Below the pieces are notes generated by a model. That model saw nothing but the letters and a program-made list of their open reading frames with translations, was not told the DNA's origin and did no database searches. A program made the position numbers and the translations under genes. A stretch of DNA of 64,000 bases from Streptomyces bauhiniae (GTDB lineage Bacteria; Actinomycetota; Actinomycetes; Streptomycetales; Streptomycetaceae), in the NCBI RefSeq assembly GCF_004784475.1, contig NZ_SRRT01000009.1, forward strand, positions 124,001-188,000, given 5' to 3'. Every line of letters starts with the position of its first letter. The stretch's first letter is position 1. This document shows, piece by piece, positions 16,786-24,536 of this stretch.

Positions 16786-17400
16786 ATGAGCGAGACGAGC
16801 GACGCGGGCGCGGAGAGCACCGACGAGGTGCTGGCCGCCGTGGGCCCGAGACTGCGCCGCATCCGCAAGGAACGGGACGTGACCCTGGCCGCGCTGTCGG
16901 AGACGACCGGCATCTCGGTCAGCACCCTCTCCCGGCTGGAGTCCGGCCTGCGCCGCCCCAGCCTCGAGCTGCTGCTGCCCATCGCGCAGGCCCACCGGGT
17001 CCCGCTGGACGAACTGGTCGGCGCCCCGCCGGTCGGCGACCCGAGGGTGCGCACCGAGCCGGTCAAGCGGGACGGGCGCACCTTCTACCCCCTCACCCGG
17101 CGCCCCGGCGGCCCCCAGGCGTACAAGGTGATCGAACCGCGCCGCGACCGGCAGCCGGACCCGCGCACCCACGAGGGGTACGAGTGGCTGTACGTGCTCT
17201 CCGGGCGCCTCCGGCTGGTCCTCGGGGACCACGACGTGGTGCTGGGGCCGGGGGAGGCCGCCGAGTTCGACACCCGCGTACCGCACTGGTTCGGGTCGGC
17301 GTGGGACGGCCCGGTGGAGTTCCTCAGCCTGTTCGGGCCGCAGGGGGAGCGGATGCATCTGCGGGCGCGGGCGGGGCGGCGGGCCGAGGGAGAGGGCTGA
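16786..17400 (+). CDS. XRE-family regulator with C-terminal cupin sensor domain
   Basis: A 204-residue regulator. An N-terminal HTH_XRE (residues about 20-75: LRRIRKERDVTLAALSETTG, ISVSTLSRLESGLRRPSLE) is joined to a C-terminal cupin (about 105-190: THEGYEWLYVLSGRLRLVLG, LGPGEAAEFDTRVPHWFG). Such proteins sense small ligands by way of the cupin. The gene is divergent from the DNA ligase (78 bp) and lies in front of an oxidoreductase/acyl-CoA dehydrogenase operon; which it controls is unknown. Confidence 0.9.
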   Translation: MSETSDAGAESTDEVLAAVGPRLRRIRKERDVTLAALSETTGISVSTLSRLESGLRRPSLELLLPIAQAHRVPLDELVGAPPVGDPRVRTEPVKRDGRTFYPLTRRPGGPQAYKVIEPRRDRQPDPRTHEGYEWLYVLSGRLRLVLGDHDVVLGPGEAAEFDTRVPHWFGSAWDGPVEFLSLFGPQGERMHLRARAGRRAEGEG

Positions 17401-17411
17401 GGGTTTCCGCT

Positions 17412-17432
17412 GCCGGGTTTCCGTTGCCCGGC
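17412..17432 (+). terminator. Weak hairpin after the XRE-cupin gene
   Basis: GCCGGG (17412-17417) and CCCGGC (17427-17432) pair across a 9-nt loop just downstream of the stop codon. The stem is only 6 bp and no T-tract follows. Confidence 0.3.
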
Positions 17433-17450
17433 GGCTGTTCCCTGATTGGC

Positions 17451-17467
17451 AAGCGACCGCTTAGTAT
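17451..17467 (+). promoter_or_regulatory. Dyad and -10-like element upstream of the oxidoreductase operon
   Basis: AAGCG-AC-CGCTT (17451-17462) is an inverted repeat directly abutting TAGTAT (17462-17467), a plausible -10, 46 bp before the ATG at 17513. A regulator bound here would block initiation. The dyad resembles TetR-type operators of fatty acid catabolism genes, but the regulator is unknown. Confidence 0.4.
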
Positions 17468-17512
17468 GCCCAGGACCCCGGTTCAGACGACGCAGTCCCG
17501 TGGAGGCCCGGC

Positions 17513-18484
17513 ATGCAGGCATGGCAAGTGCACGAGAACGGCGAGCCGCGCGAGGTGATGCGCCTGGCGGAGGTGGAGACCCCCACGCCCGGCGAGGGCC
17601 AGGTGCTGCTCCGCGTGCGTGCCGCCAACGTCAACTTCCCGGACGCCCTGCTCTGCCGGGGCCAGTACCAGATCCGGCCCCCGCTGCCCTTCACGCCGGG
17701 CGTGGAGATCTGCGGCGAGACCGAGGACGGCCGCCGTGTCATCGCCAACCCGGCGCTGCCGCACGGCGGTTTCGCCGAGTACGCGCTCGCCGACGCCCGC
17801 GCGCTGCTGCCCGCGCCCGAGGCGCTGGACGACGCCGAGGCCGCCGCGCTGCACATCGGCTATCAGACCGGCTGGTTCGGGCTGCACCGCCGGGCGCACC
17901 TGGAGGCGGGGGAGACCCTGCTGGTGCACGCCGCCGCGGGCGGGGTCGGCAGCGCCGCCGTCCAGCTCGGCAAGGCCGCCGGGGCGCGGGTCATCGGTGT
18001 CGTCGGCGGCGCCGAGAAGGCCGCCGTCGCCCGCGAGCTGGGCTGCGACGTGGTCGTGGACCGCCGTACCGAGGACGTGGTCGCCGCCGTCAAGGAGGCC
18101 ACCGGCGGCAAGGGCGCCGACGTGATCTACGACCCCGTCGGCGGAGAGGCGTACGCCCAGTCCGCCAAGCTCGTCGCCTTCGAGGGCCGGATCGTGGTCG
18201 TCGGCTTCGCCGGCGGCTCCATCCCGAGCCCCGCGCTCAACCACGCCCTGGTGAAGAACTACGCGATCCTGGGCCTGCACTGGGGCCTGTACAACACCAA
18301 GAACCCCAAGCTGGTGCTGCGCTGCCACGAGGAGCTGACCGAGCTGGCCGCGCGCGGCGCGATCAAGCCGCTGGTCAGCGAGCGCGTACCGCTCGCCGGA
18401 GCGGCCGACGCCGTGCAGCGCGTCGCCGACGGCTTGACCACCGGCCGGATCGCCGTCCTGCCCCAGAACGGAGCCACCGCATGA
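17513..18484 (+). CDS. NADPH:quinone oxidoreductase family (zinc-free MDR)
   Basis: A 323-residue medium-chain dehydrogenase/reductase. It has an N-terminal GroES-like domain (TPGEGQVLLRVRAANVNFPD), the NADPH-binding Rossmann motif LLVHAAAGGVGSAAVQLGKA, and no zinc-ligand cysteine/histidine set, as in quinone oxidoreductases and enoyl reductase relatives. It is the first gene of a three-gene operon and overlaps the first acyl-CoA dehydrogenase by 4 nt. The context suggests it acts on an enoyl-CoA or quinone in acyl catabolism. Confidence 0.9.
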   Translation: MQAWQVHENGEPREVMRLAEVETPTPGEGQVLLRVRAANVNFPDALLCRGQYQIRPPLPFTPGVEICGETEDGRRVIANPALPHGGFAEYALADARALLPAPEALDDAEAAALHIGYQTGWFGLHRRAHLEAGETLLVHAAAGGVGSAAVQLGKAAGARVIGVVGGAEKAAVARELGCDVVVDRRTEDVVAAVKEATGGKGADVIYDPVGGEAYAQSAKLVAFEGRIVVVGFAGGSIPSPALNHALVKNYAILGLHWGLYNTKNPKLVLRCHEELTELAARGAIKPLVSERVPLAGAADAVQRVADGLTTGRIAVLPQNGATA

Positions 18485-19662
18485 CCGACGCCGGTGAACT
18501 GCGCCGCCGCACCCATGAGTTGCTGGCCGCGCACCCGCCCGCCGCCACCGACCGCCTCGACTTCCTCCGGGCCCGCTTCGACGCCGGGCTCGCCTGGGTG
18601 CACTACCCGGAGGGCCTCGGCGGACTCGGCGCCCCGCGCTCGCTGCAGGCCGTCGTGGACGAGGAGCTGGCCGCCGCCGGCGCCCCCGACAACGACCCGC
18701 GCCGCATCGGCATCGGCCTCGGCATGGCCGCCCCGACCGTGCTGCGCTACGGCACCGACGAGCAGAAGGCCCGCTTCCTGCGCCCGCTCTGGACCGGCGA
18801 GGAGGTGTGGTGCCAGTTGTTCAGCGAGCCCGGCGCCGGGTCCGACCTGGCCGCGCTCGGCACCCGTGCCGTCCGGGACGGCGAGGACTGGGTGGTCGAC
18901 GGGCAGAAGGTGTGGACCTCCAGCGCCCATCTGGCCCGCTGGGCCATTCTCATCGCCCGCACCGACCCCGACGCGCCCAAGCACGCGGGCATCACCTACT
19001 TCATCTGCGACATGACCGACCCCGGCGTGGAGGTCCGACCGCTGCGCCAGATCACCGGCGAGGCCGAGTTCAACGAGGTCTTCCTCACCGGCGTCCGCAT
19101 CCCCGACCACCACCGCCTCGGCGAGGTCGGCGACGGCTGGCGGGTCGCGCAGACCACCTTGATGAACGAACGCGTCTCCATCGGCGGCATGCGGCTGCCC
19201 CGCGAGGGCGGCATGATCGGCCCGGTCGCCAAGACCTGGCGCGAGCGCCCCGAACTGCGCACCCACGACCTGCACCAGCGGCTGCTGAAGCTCTGGGTCG
19301 AGGCCGAGGTGTCCCGCCTCACCGCCGAACGCCTGCGCCAGCAGCTCAACGCCGGCCAGCCCGGCTACGAGGGCTCCGGCATGAAGCTCGCCTTCGCCCG
19401 CCTCAACCAGGAGATCAGCGGCCTGGAGGTCGAACTCCGGGGCGAGGAGGGGCTGCTGTACGACGATTGGACGCTTCGCCGCCCCGAACTGGTCGACTTC
19501 ACCGGGCGCGACGCCGGCTACCGCTATCTGCGCTCCAAGGGCAACAGCATCGAGGGCGGGACCAGCGAGGTCCTGCTGAACATCGTCGCCGAGCGCGTCC
19601 TCGGCCTGCCCGCCGAACCGCGCACCGACAAGGACGTCCCCTGGAAGGACCTGGCCCGATGA
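18481..19662 (+). CDS. Acyl-CoA dehydrogenase, large/catalytic type
   Basis: A 393-residue acyl-CoA dehydrogenase with start ATG overlapping the previous stop. The N-terminal part has WVHYPEGLGGLGAPRSLQ, the beta domain QLFSEPGAGSDLAALGT and DGQKVWTSSAHLARWAI, and the C-terminus NSIEGGTSEVLLNIVAERVL with a Glu where the catalytic base is expected. The next gene is a second, shorter family member lacking that Glu, overlapping by 4 nt. The two may form a heteromeric FadE-type enzyme like those known from actinobacterial steroid and side-chain degradation. Confidence 0.9.
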   Translation: MTDAGELRRRTHELLAAHPPAATDRLDFLRARFDAGLAWVHYPEGLGGLGAPRSLQAVVDEELAAAGAPDNDPRRIGIGLGMAAPTVLRYGTDEQKARFLRPLWTGEEVWCQLFSEPGAGSDLAALGTRAVRDGEDWVVDGQKVWTSSAHLARWAILIARTDPDAPKHAGITYFICDMTDPGVEVRPLRQITGEAEFNEVFLTGVRIPDHHRLGEVGDGWRVAQTTLMNERVSIGGMRLPREGGMIGPVAKTWRERPELRTHDLHQRLLKLWVEAEVSRLTAERLRQQLNAGQPGYEGSGMKLAFARLNQEISGLEVELRGEEGLLYDDWTLRRPELVDFTGRDAGYRYLRSKGNSIEGGTSEVLLNIVAERVLGLPAEPRTDKDVPWKDLAR

Positions 19663-20750
19663 GCACGCCGAACGCCGAGCCCGACCTCCTCTACTCCGAG
19701 GAGGAGGAGGCGCTGCGCGCCGCCGTCCGCGACCTGCTCACCGACCACTGCGGGCCCGCCGCGGTGATCGCCCGCACCGAGTCGGACACCCCGCACGACC
19801 CCGCCTTGTGGAAGCAGCTCGCCGAGGGCATGGGCCTGGCGGGGCTGCTGATCCCCGAGGAGCGGGGCGGCCAGGGTGCCTCGCACCGCGAAGTCGCCGT
19901 CGTGCTGGAGGAGTTGGGGCGGGCCGTGGCGCCGGTGCCGTACCTCACCAGCGCCGTGGTCGCCACCGAGGCGCTGCTCGCCTGTGACGACGCCGAGTTG
20001 CTGGAGCGGTTCGCCTCCGGCCGCACGGTGGGCGCGCTCGCCGTGTCCCTGACCACCGCGCCGGGCGCCGCCTTCGCCACCGGGCGGGTCGAGAACGGCG
20101 TACTGCACGGCGAGTTGACCGCCGTGGCGGACGCGGTCGCGGCCGACGTGCTGCTCGTCCCGGCCGACGACGGGAATCTCTACGCGGTCGCCGCCGACGC
20201 GGTCACGCTCACCCCGCAGATCCCGCTCGACCTCACCCGCCCGCTCGCCACCGTCACCCTCGACGGCGCCCCCGGCCGCTCCCTCGGCCCCGCCGAACCC
20301 GCCGTACGGCGTGCGCTGCGGGCCGGTGCCGGACTGCTCGCCTCCGAGCAACTGGGTATCGCCGACTGGGCGTTGACCGAGACAGTGCGCTATCTGAAGG
20401 AGCGCAAGCAGTTCAACCGGCCGGTCGGCGGGTTCCAGGCGCTCAAGCACCGGCTCGCCCAGCTCTGGCTGGAGGTGGTCAATCTCCGCGCGGCCGCCCG
20501 CGCCGCCGCCGACGCGCTCACCACGGGCCACGACACGGACCTCACGGTCGCCGTCGCGCAGTCCTACGCCTCTCCCGTCGCCGTCCACGCCACCGAGGAG
20601 GCGCTGCAACTCCACGGCGGACTCGGCATGACCTGGGAACACCCCGTCCACCTGTCCCTCAAGCGGGCCAAGGCCGACTCCCTCGCGTACGGCAGCGCGG
20701 GCGCCCACCGCGAGGCCCTCGCCGGCCTGGCGAACCTCCAGGCACCCTGA
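19659..20750 (+). CDS. Acyl-CoA dehydrogenase-like partner, catalytic Glu missing
   Basis: A 363-residue acyl-CoA dehydrogenase family protein. It has the N-terminal helical domain (LWKQLAEGMGLAGLLIPEER), a shortened and diverged middle domain, and the C-terminal helices (RYLKERKQFNRPVGGFQALK, LQLHGGLGMTWEHPVHL). At the place where catalytic members read EGT it reads SLAYGSAGAHR, so the base is absent. Read with the tightly overlapping partner gene, a structural or FAD-sharing subunit role is likely. The start at 19659 sits inside the upstream stop (ATGA). Confidence 0.87.
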   Translation: MSTPNAEPDLLYSEEEEALRAAVRDLLTDHCGPAAVIARTESDTPHDPALWKQLAEGMGLAGLLIPEERGGQGASHREVAVVLEELGRAVAPVPYLTSAVVATEALLACDDAELLERFASGRTVGALAVSLTTAPGAAFATGRVENGVLHGELTAVADAVAADVLLVPADDGNLYAVAADAVTLTPQIPLDLTRPLATVTLDGAPGRSLGPAEPAVRRALRAGAGLLASEQLGIADWALTETVRYLKERKQFNRPVGGFQALKHRLAQLWLEVVNLRAAARAAADALTTGHDTDLTVAVAQSYASPVAVHATEEALQLHGGLGMTWEHPVHLSLKRAKADSLAYGSAGAHREALAGLANLQAP

Positions 20751-20851
20751 CACCACCCTTACGGGGGACACGTCAGCGCCCCGGAACAAGCCTCCGCTAC
20801 GCCACACTTGCGGCCGAACGCCGCACACCGGGCGTGGCGGAGGAGGTTCCG

Positions 20852-21046
20852 ATGGCTGTTTCCATCTCAGTGGTGCTGCTGCTCCTGATCCTGGCGGTGG
20901 TCTTCATGCGCAACGGCGCGCTGAAGATCTCCCACGCCCTGGTCTGCATGATGCTCGGCTTCTCCCTGGCCAGCACCAGCATGGCCCCCACCATCAGCAA
21001 CGGCCTCACGGCCACGGCGGACCTGGTGAGCGGGCTGCGGCCGTGA
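20852..21046 (+). CDS. Small membrane protein, unknown function
   Basis: A 64-residue protein starting MAVSISVVLLLLILAVVFM, a strong N-terminal membrane segment. A second moderately hydrophobic stretch (KISHALVCMMLGFSLAS) and a polar C-terminus follow. AGGAGG lies 6 nt before the ATG; an alternative ATG at 20834 lacks this. It is followed at 46 nt by the immunity-like gene on the same strand. The family is unnamed to me. Confidence 0.7.
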   Translation: MAVSISVVLLLLILAVVFMRNGALKISHALVCMMLGFSLASTSMAPTISNGLTATADLVSGLRP

Positions 21047-21091
21047 GGAATCCCACTGGTCGCGGCGGCCGGGATGCCGGACGATCGTCCG

Positions 21092-21468
21092 GTGACCCGA
21101 CCCGCAGGCCGTGACCGCTCGTTGGACCAGCTCGAACACGACCGCCGGCCGGCTCCACCGGCCGGCGCGACCCGCCTGATGACGGTGGCGCACGCCCTGC
21201 GCGGCCGGCCGGTCGGCGCGCTGTCCGTCGAGGACCTGCGCCTGCTGATCGGGCAGAACGAGGGCCTCCCGCACCTGTTGCCGCTCGCGCTGGAGGTGCT
21301 GCGCGAGAACCCGATGGCCGAGGGCGACATGTACGAGGGCGACCTGCTGTTCGCCGTGCTGACCAGAAGCCCGGCGGTCTGGGAGGAGCGGCCCGGACTC
21401 GGCCGGGAACTCCGTGCGATCGTCTCCGCGCTGCCCGATCCGCCGTGGCGGAGTTCCTCGCCCGGTAG
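21092..21468 (+). pseudogene. CdiI-like immunity protein gene with an apparent frameshift
   Basis: The frame from GTG 21092 (or ATG 21074) gives SLDQLEHDRRPAPPAGATRL, then ALSVEDLRLLIGQNEGLPHL and ENPMAEGDMYEGDLLFAVLT. I recognise these as the contact-dependent-inhibition immunity (CdiI) family of about 115-125 residues. Near 21436-21442 the family-like frame shifts by -1: the other frame continues AVAEFLAR and stops at TAG 21466-21468, exactly 2 bp before the end of the convergent DUF779 gene. The original frame instead runs on antisense through two other genes to 22189, which is implausible. A one-base deletion, a sequencing error or programmed frameshifting would each explain it. No toxin gene is adjacent. 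Confidence 0.6.
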
Positions 21469-21469
21469 G

Positions 21470-21838
21470 TCAGGTGCCGATCACACGGGAGCGGATCAGG
21501 AAGCGGACGCCTTCCGGGGCCTCCAGCGAGAACCCGCCGCCCCGGCCGGGGACGACGTCGACGATGAGCCGGGTGTGGCTCCACAGGTCGTGCTGGGACT
21601 TCGACATCCAGAAGCCGACCGGTTCCGGGACGCCGTCCAGGGCCAGTTCGGCCAGCAGGACGTCCGAGGCGCCGGTGCGGAATTCGCCCTCGGGGTAGCA
21701 CATGGGAGCGCTGCCGTCGCAGCAGCCGCCGGACTGGTGGAACATCAGCGGACCGTGCTGCTCGCGCAGCTTCCGCACCAGTGCGGCCGCCTCGGGCGTG
21801 AACTCGACGCGCTGACTCTCTTGCGTTTCCACGGTCAC
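21470..21838 (-). CDS. DUF779 family protein
   Basis: About 122 residues from a GTG at 21838 (or 120 from GTG 21832); the longer frame to 21973 overlaps the VOC gene and is not family-like. The conserved cysteine cluster HQSGGCCDGSAPMCYPEGEF marks DUF779, a small family of unknown function often encoded beside aldehyde dehydrogenases or acetoin genes. None is adjacent here. The C-terminal half (SHTRLIVDVVPGRGGGFSLE) is also typical. It lies downstream of the VOC gene on the same strand. Confidence 0.82.
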   Translation of the reverse strand: MTVETQESQRVEFTPEAAALVRKLREQHGPLMFHQSGGCCDGSAPMCYPEGEFRTGASDVLLAELALDGVPEPVGFWMSKSQHDLWSHTRLIVDVVPGRGGGFSLEAPEGVRFLIRSRVIGT

Positions 21839-21903
21839 CGTCCAGGAAGAGCGGGGCGTCCGACACCCCCAGTCTGGGCGCTCACCGGGAGGCAGTCCAG
21901 CGG

Positions 21904-22251
21904 TCAGCGATGGCTCAGGACGTTCACCACCCGGCCGCCGGGGTCCCGGACGAAGAAGCGGCGCACACCCCACTCCTCGTCGGTCAGGGGATGCACGATC
22001 TCCGCGCCCCGCTCCAGAAGCGCCGCGTACACCGCGTCCACGTCGTCCACCTCGATGCTCAGATCCGGGGCCACCGGAGCCGTGCGGTCCTCGTCCATCA
22101 GGCTCAGTTGCGCGGTGGGGTTCGCGGGGGAGCCCAGGGTGGTGACCCAGCCGTGGTCCATGACCTGCTCAAGACCCAGCACCCCGTAGAACGCCACGCT
22201 CTCCTCCCGCGCAGCGGCGGGGACGGTGGGCACCACACGCCGTACGGACAT
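21904..22251 (-). CDS. VOC (glyoxalase/bleomycin-resistance fold) family protein
   Basis: A 115-residue single VOC domain: VPTVPAAAREESVAFYGVLG, a middle DLSIEVDDVDAVYAALLERG helix-strand unit, and RRFFVRDPGGRVVNVLSH at the end. Metal ligands and substrate cannot be assigned. The start at 22251 was chosen because the family begins with this strand; the longer frame runs into the terminator hairpin of the amidase gene. Confidence 0.82.
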   Translation of the reverse strand: MSVRRVVPTVPAAAREESVAFYGVLGLEQVMDHGWVTTLGSPANPTAQLSLMDEDRTAPVAPDLSIEVDDVDAVYAALLERGAEIVHPLTDEEWGVRRFFVRDPGGRVVNVLSHR

Positions 22252-22283
22252 CACATGTCTCCTTCGCCGGTCGGGGCACGCAA

Positions 22284-22322
22284 GCGGCCGGGGCCGGACC
22301 TCGCTGGTCCGGTCCCGGCCGC
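22284..22322 (-). terminator. Strong hairpin terminator of the amidase gene
   Basis: A 17-bp stem with a single G-T wobble (22284-22300 with 22306-22322) and a 5-nt loop starts 16 nt beyond the amidase stop at 22338. Confidence 0.75.
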
Positions 22323-22337
22323 AGTGTGTCAGCTCTG

Positions 22338-24323
22338 TCAGCTCTTCGGCTTCGGCTTGGCCGGTTTCGGCGCACCGGCGGCCGCCGGCGGCTCCTTCAC
22401 GTCCACGTCGCTCGCCCGCACATAGGCGAGCCGGTGGTCGAGCTGGATCTCGTAGTACTCCTCCTGCCCCTTCACCACCGGTGCCGGGGTGTCGCCGAAG
22501 GAGGACCGGTCGACGTAGGTGCCGTGCACGGTGGACTGGGTCACATACCGCTGGCCCTCCTGGATCGTGTACGGCAGCGGCGCCTCCTGCTGCTCGTCCA
22601 TCCCCTCCGGATACGCCGACTCCTCCGGGAGCGCCCGCCCGAACACCGGGATCTCGTGGCGGCCCTCCTTCGGCGTGATGGTCCGGGCGCGCGCGCCCAC
22701 CGCGGTCGGCTGGTCCTTCGGGTTCTTGAACCACGCCTTGTGGCCCTGGAACCAGATCGCCGTCCAGTCGCCCTCCCGCCCGGCCACCGCGAACGTCTGG
22801 CCCGCCGACACCCGCGACCCCAGGTCGTTGACGTCCACCGTGGTGTCGTCACCGTCCGGCTTGCGGCCCGGGTCCTGGATCAGCCCGGAGTCCTCGCTCG
22901 GCTCGGTGTGCAGCCGGACCGCACTGGAACCGTGCGGCGCGCACTTCTCGCCGCTCTCCACGCACCCGGTGAACACCGGCTTGTGCTTGGCATACTCCGG
23001 AAGGATCATCACCGTGTCGCTGTCCGGCCCCGCCGTCGCCTTCAGCGGCGCGCCCAGCAGGTCGAAGTAGTGCCGCCAGTCCCAGAACGGGCCCGGGTCG
23101 TCGTGCATGTCCGGGATGGTGTCCTCGGTCGGCGCGGGGACGTTGTCGTGGCCGAAGATGTGCTGACGGTCCAGCGGGATGTCGTACTTCTTCGTCAGGT
23201 ACTTCACCAGCCGGGCGGAGGAACGGTACATCTGCTCCGTGTACCAGGCGTCCGGCTGCCGCAGGAAGCCCTCGTGCTCGATGCCGATCGAGCGGCCGTT
23301 CACGAACTGGCTGCCCGAGTGCCAGGCCGCGTCCTTGGTCTTGACGTGCTGGGTGACACTGCCGTCGCTGGACCGGATCGAGTAGTGCCAGGACGCCTCC
23401 GTCGGGTCCTGGACGGTCAGCAGCATCGAGGCCAGCGGCGCCTCGGTGTCATGGATGACGATGTACTCGATCTTCTGGTCCTTCGGCCGGTCGGCCAGGT
23501 CGTGGTTGCCGTACGCCTCGTCGTCGATCCGTACGTACGGCGCGCTCAGCCAGGAGCACGACAGCTCCGCCGGGCACTCCACGTTCTTCGAGCGGGACGC
23601 GCCCGCCGCCCCGGCCTTCGGGCGCACCTGGGGGCTCGCGGCCAGGACGACGTGCTGACCGGCGTCCGTGACGCGGTTCGCGCCCTTGCGGATGATGTCG
23701 AAGACATCGTTGGCGTAGGCCGCCGCCGAGCCCGCGTCACTGGAGCCCGGGAAGCGCGAGACCGCGTCCCACCAGTCGGCCGGGTCGGTGCTGAGCGGCT
23801 TGCCGAGCTTCTTCTGCGCCGCCGCGAGCAGGGCGGCGCCGCCGCGCACATTGGCGGCATCGTCGGTGCGCAGCCGCTCCACCGGGAGACCGACCAGGTC
23901 GGCCGCCCGCCGCAGGTCGGCGGAGCGCGCGGCCTCCTCGGCCGCCTTCTGCGCCGGGGACGGGCTGGCCTTCTGCACCTTCGGATGGGGCGTCACATGG
24001 TGCGGCGGGGTGGCGGCCGGCGGCCCGGCCGAGTCCACCAGGTGCATCGGCCCGTAGCCGCCGATGACACTCGGCGCGCCCTGGTGGGAGTCCCACCGGG
24101 ACTGGAGGTAGGACACCCCCATCAGGACACTGCGGGGGACGTGGAACTCCTTCGCCGCGGCGGTGTAGTCGTCCTGGAGGCGTTGGTCGGTGGGACCGCC
24201 GGAGTCGTCCGAGCGGTCGATCAGCAAGGGCACCAGGAGCGCCGCCGACGCGGCGGTCACGCAGACGATCCGCCGATGCCCGCGCATGGCACTGGACAGG
24301 CGGGGGGCGACGCGTTTTCTCAT
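22338..24323 (-). CDS. N-acetylmuramoyl-L-alanine amidase, secreted
   Basis: A 661-residue protein beginning MRKRVAPRLSSAMRGHRR with a hydrophobic signal or anchor helix (about residues 18-36). A low-complexity/helical region precedes a central zinc amidase (Amidase_2/T7-lysozyme fold): EYIVIHDTEAPLASMLLTVQ contains the first His, SIGIEHEGF the middle motif, and HIFGHDNVPAP the last zinc His. The C-terminal ~230 residues look like SH3-type strands. It cleaves the bond between MurNAc and the stem peptide outside the membrane. It resembles SCO1172 of S. coelicolor as I recall it. Start 24287 is an alternative. Confidence 0.88.
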   Translation of the reverse strand: MRKRVAPRLSSAMRGHRRIVCVTAASAALLVPLLIDRSDDSGGPTDQRLQDDYTAAAKEFHVPRSVLMGVSYLQSRWDSHQGAPSVIGGYGPMHLVDSAGPPAATPPHHVTPHPKVQKASPSPAQKAAEEAARSADLRRAADLVGLPVERLRTDDAANVRGGAALLAAAQKKLGKPLSTDPADWWDAVSRFPGSSDAGSAAAYANDVFDIIRKGANRVTDAGQHVVLAASPQVRPKAGAAGASRSKNVECPAELSCSWLSAPYVRIDDEAYGNHDLADRPKDQKIEYIVIHDTEAPLASMLLTVQDPTEASWHYSIRSSDGSVTQHVKTKDAAWHSGSQFVNGRSIGIEHEGFLRQPDAWYTEQMYRSSARLVKYLTKKYDIPLDRQHIFGHDNVPAPTEDTIPDMHDDPGPFWDWRHYFDLLGAPLKATAGPDSDTVMILPEYAKHKPVFTGCVESGEKCAPHGSSAVRLHTEPSEDSGLIQDPGRKPDGDDTTVDVNDLGSRVSAGQTFAVAGREGDWTAIWFQGHKAWFKNPKDQPTAVGARARTITPKEGRHEIPVFGRALPEESAYPEGMDEQQEAPLPYTIQEGQRYVTQSTVHGTYVDRSSFGDTPAPVVKGQEEYYEIQLDHRLAYVRASDVDVKEPPAAAGAPKPAKPKPKS

Positions 24324-24536
24324 ACGGGTGGCTCCAACGAGGTTCGGCGCGGCCGGAACATGCGGCCAGGGCGCGAAAGGAGGGCGCGCCCCGCATGTCA
24401 CCCCGCTCACGTTTCCTTGCCTCGCGCGCCGCGTCGCGCCGAGCGTCACTGGCGTGGACCAGCCCCCGCGCTCAGGCCACCCGGTCGGCGGCAGCGGACC
24501 CCGCCGGGTGGGGGCAGCGCTTCACCCCCGCACGCC
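24324..24536. other. Intergenic region between M1 peptidase and amidase
   Basis: 213 bp containing the amidase promoter (minus strand). It also holds a possible M1 terminator: CACCCGG (24478-24484) pairing with CCGGGTG (24504-24510). No gene is supported. Confidence 0.4.

Noticed and set aside
21074..22189. A 371-codon fusion frame starting at the immunity gene
   Set aside because: Only the first ~120 codons are protein-like; the rest is antisense to the DUF779 and VOC genes, which fits a frameshift better than a fusion.
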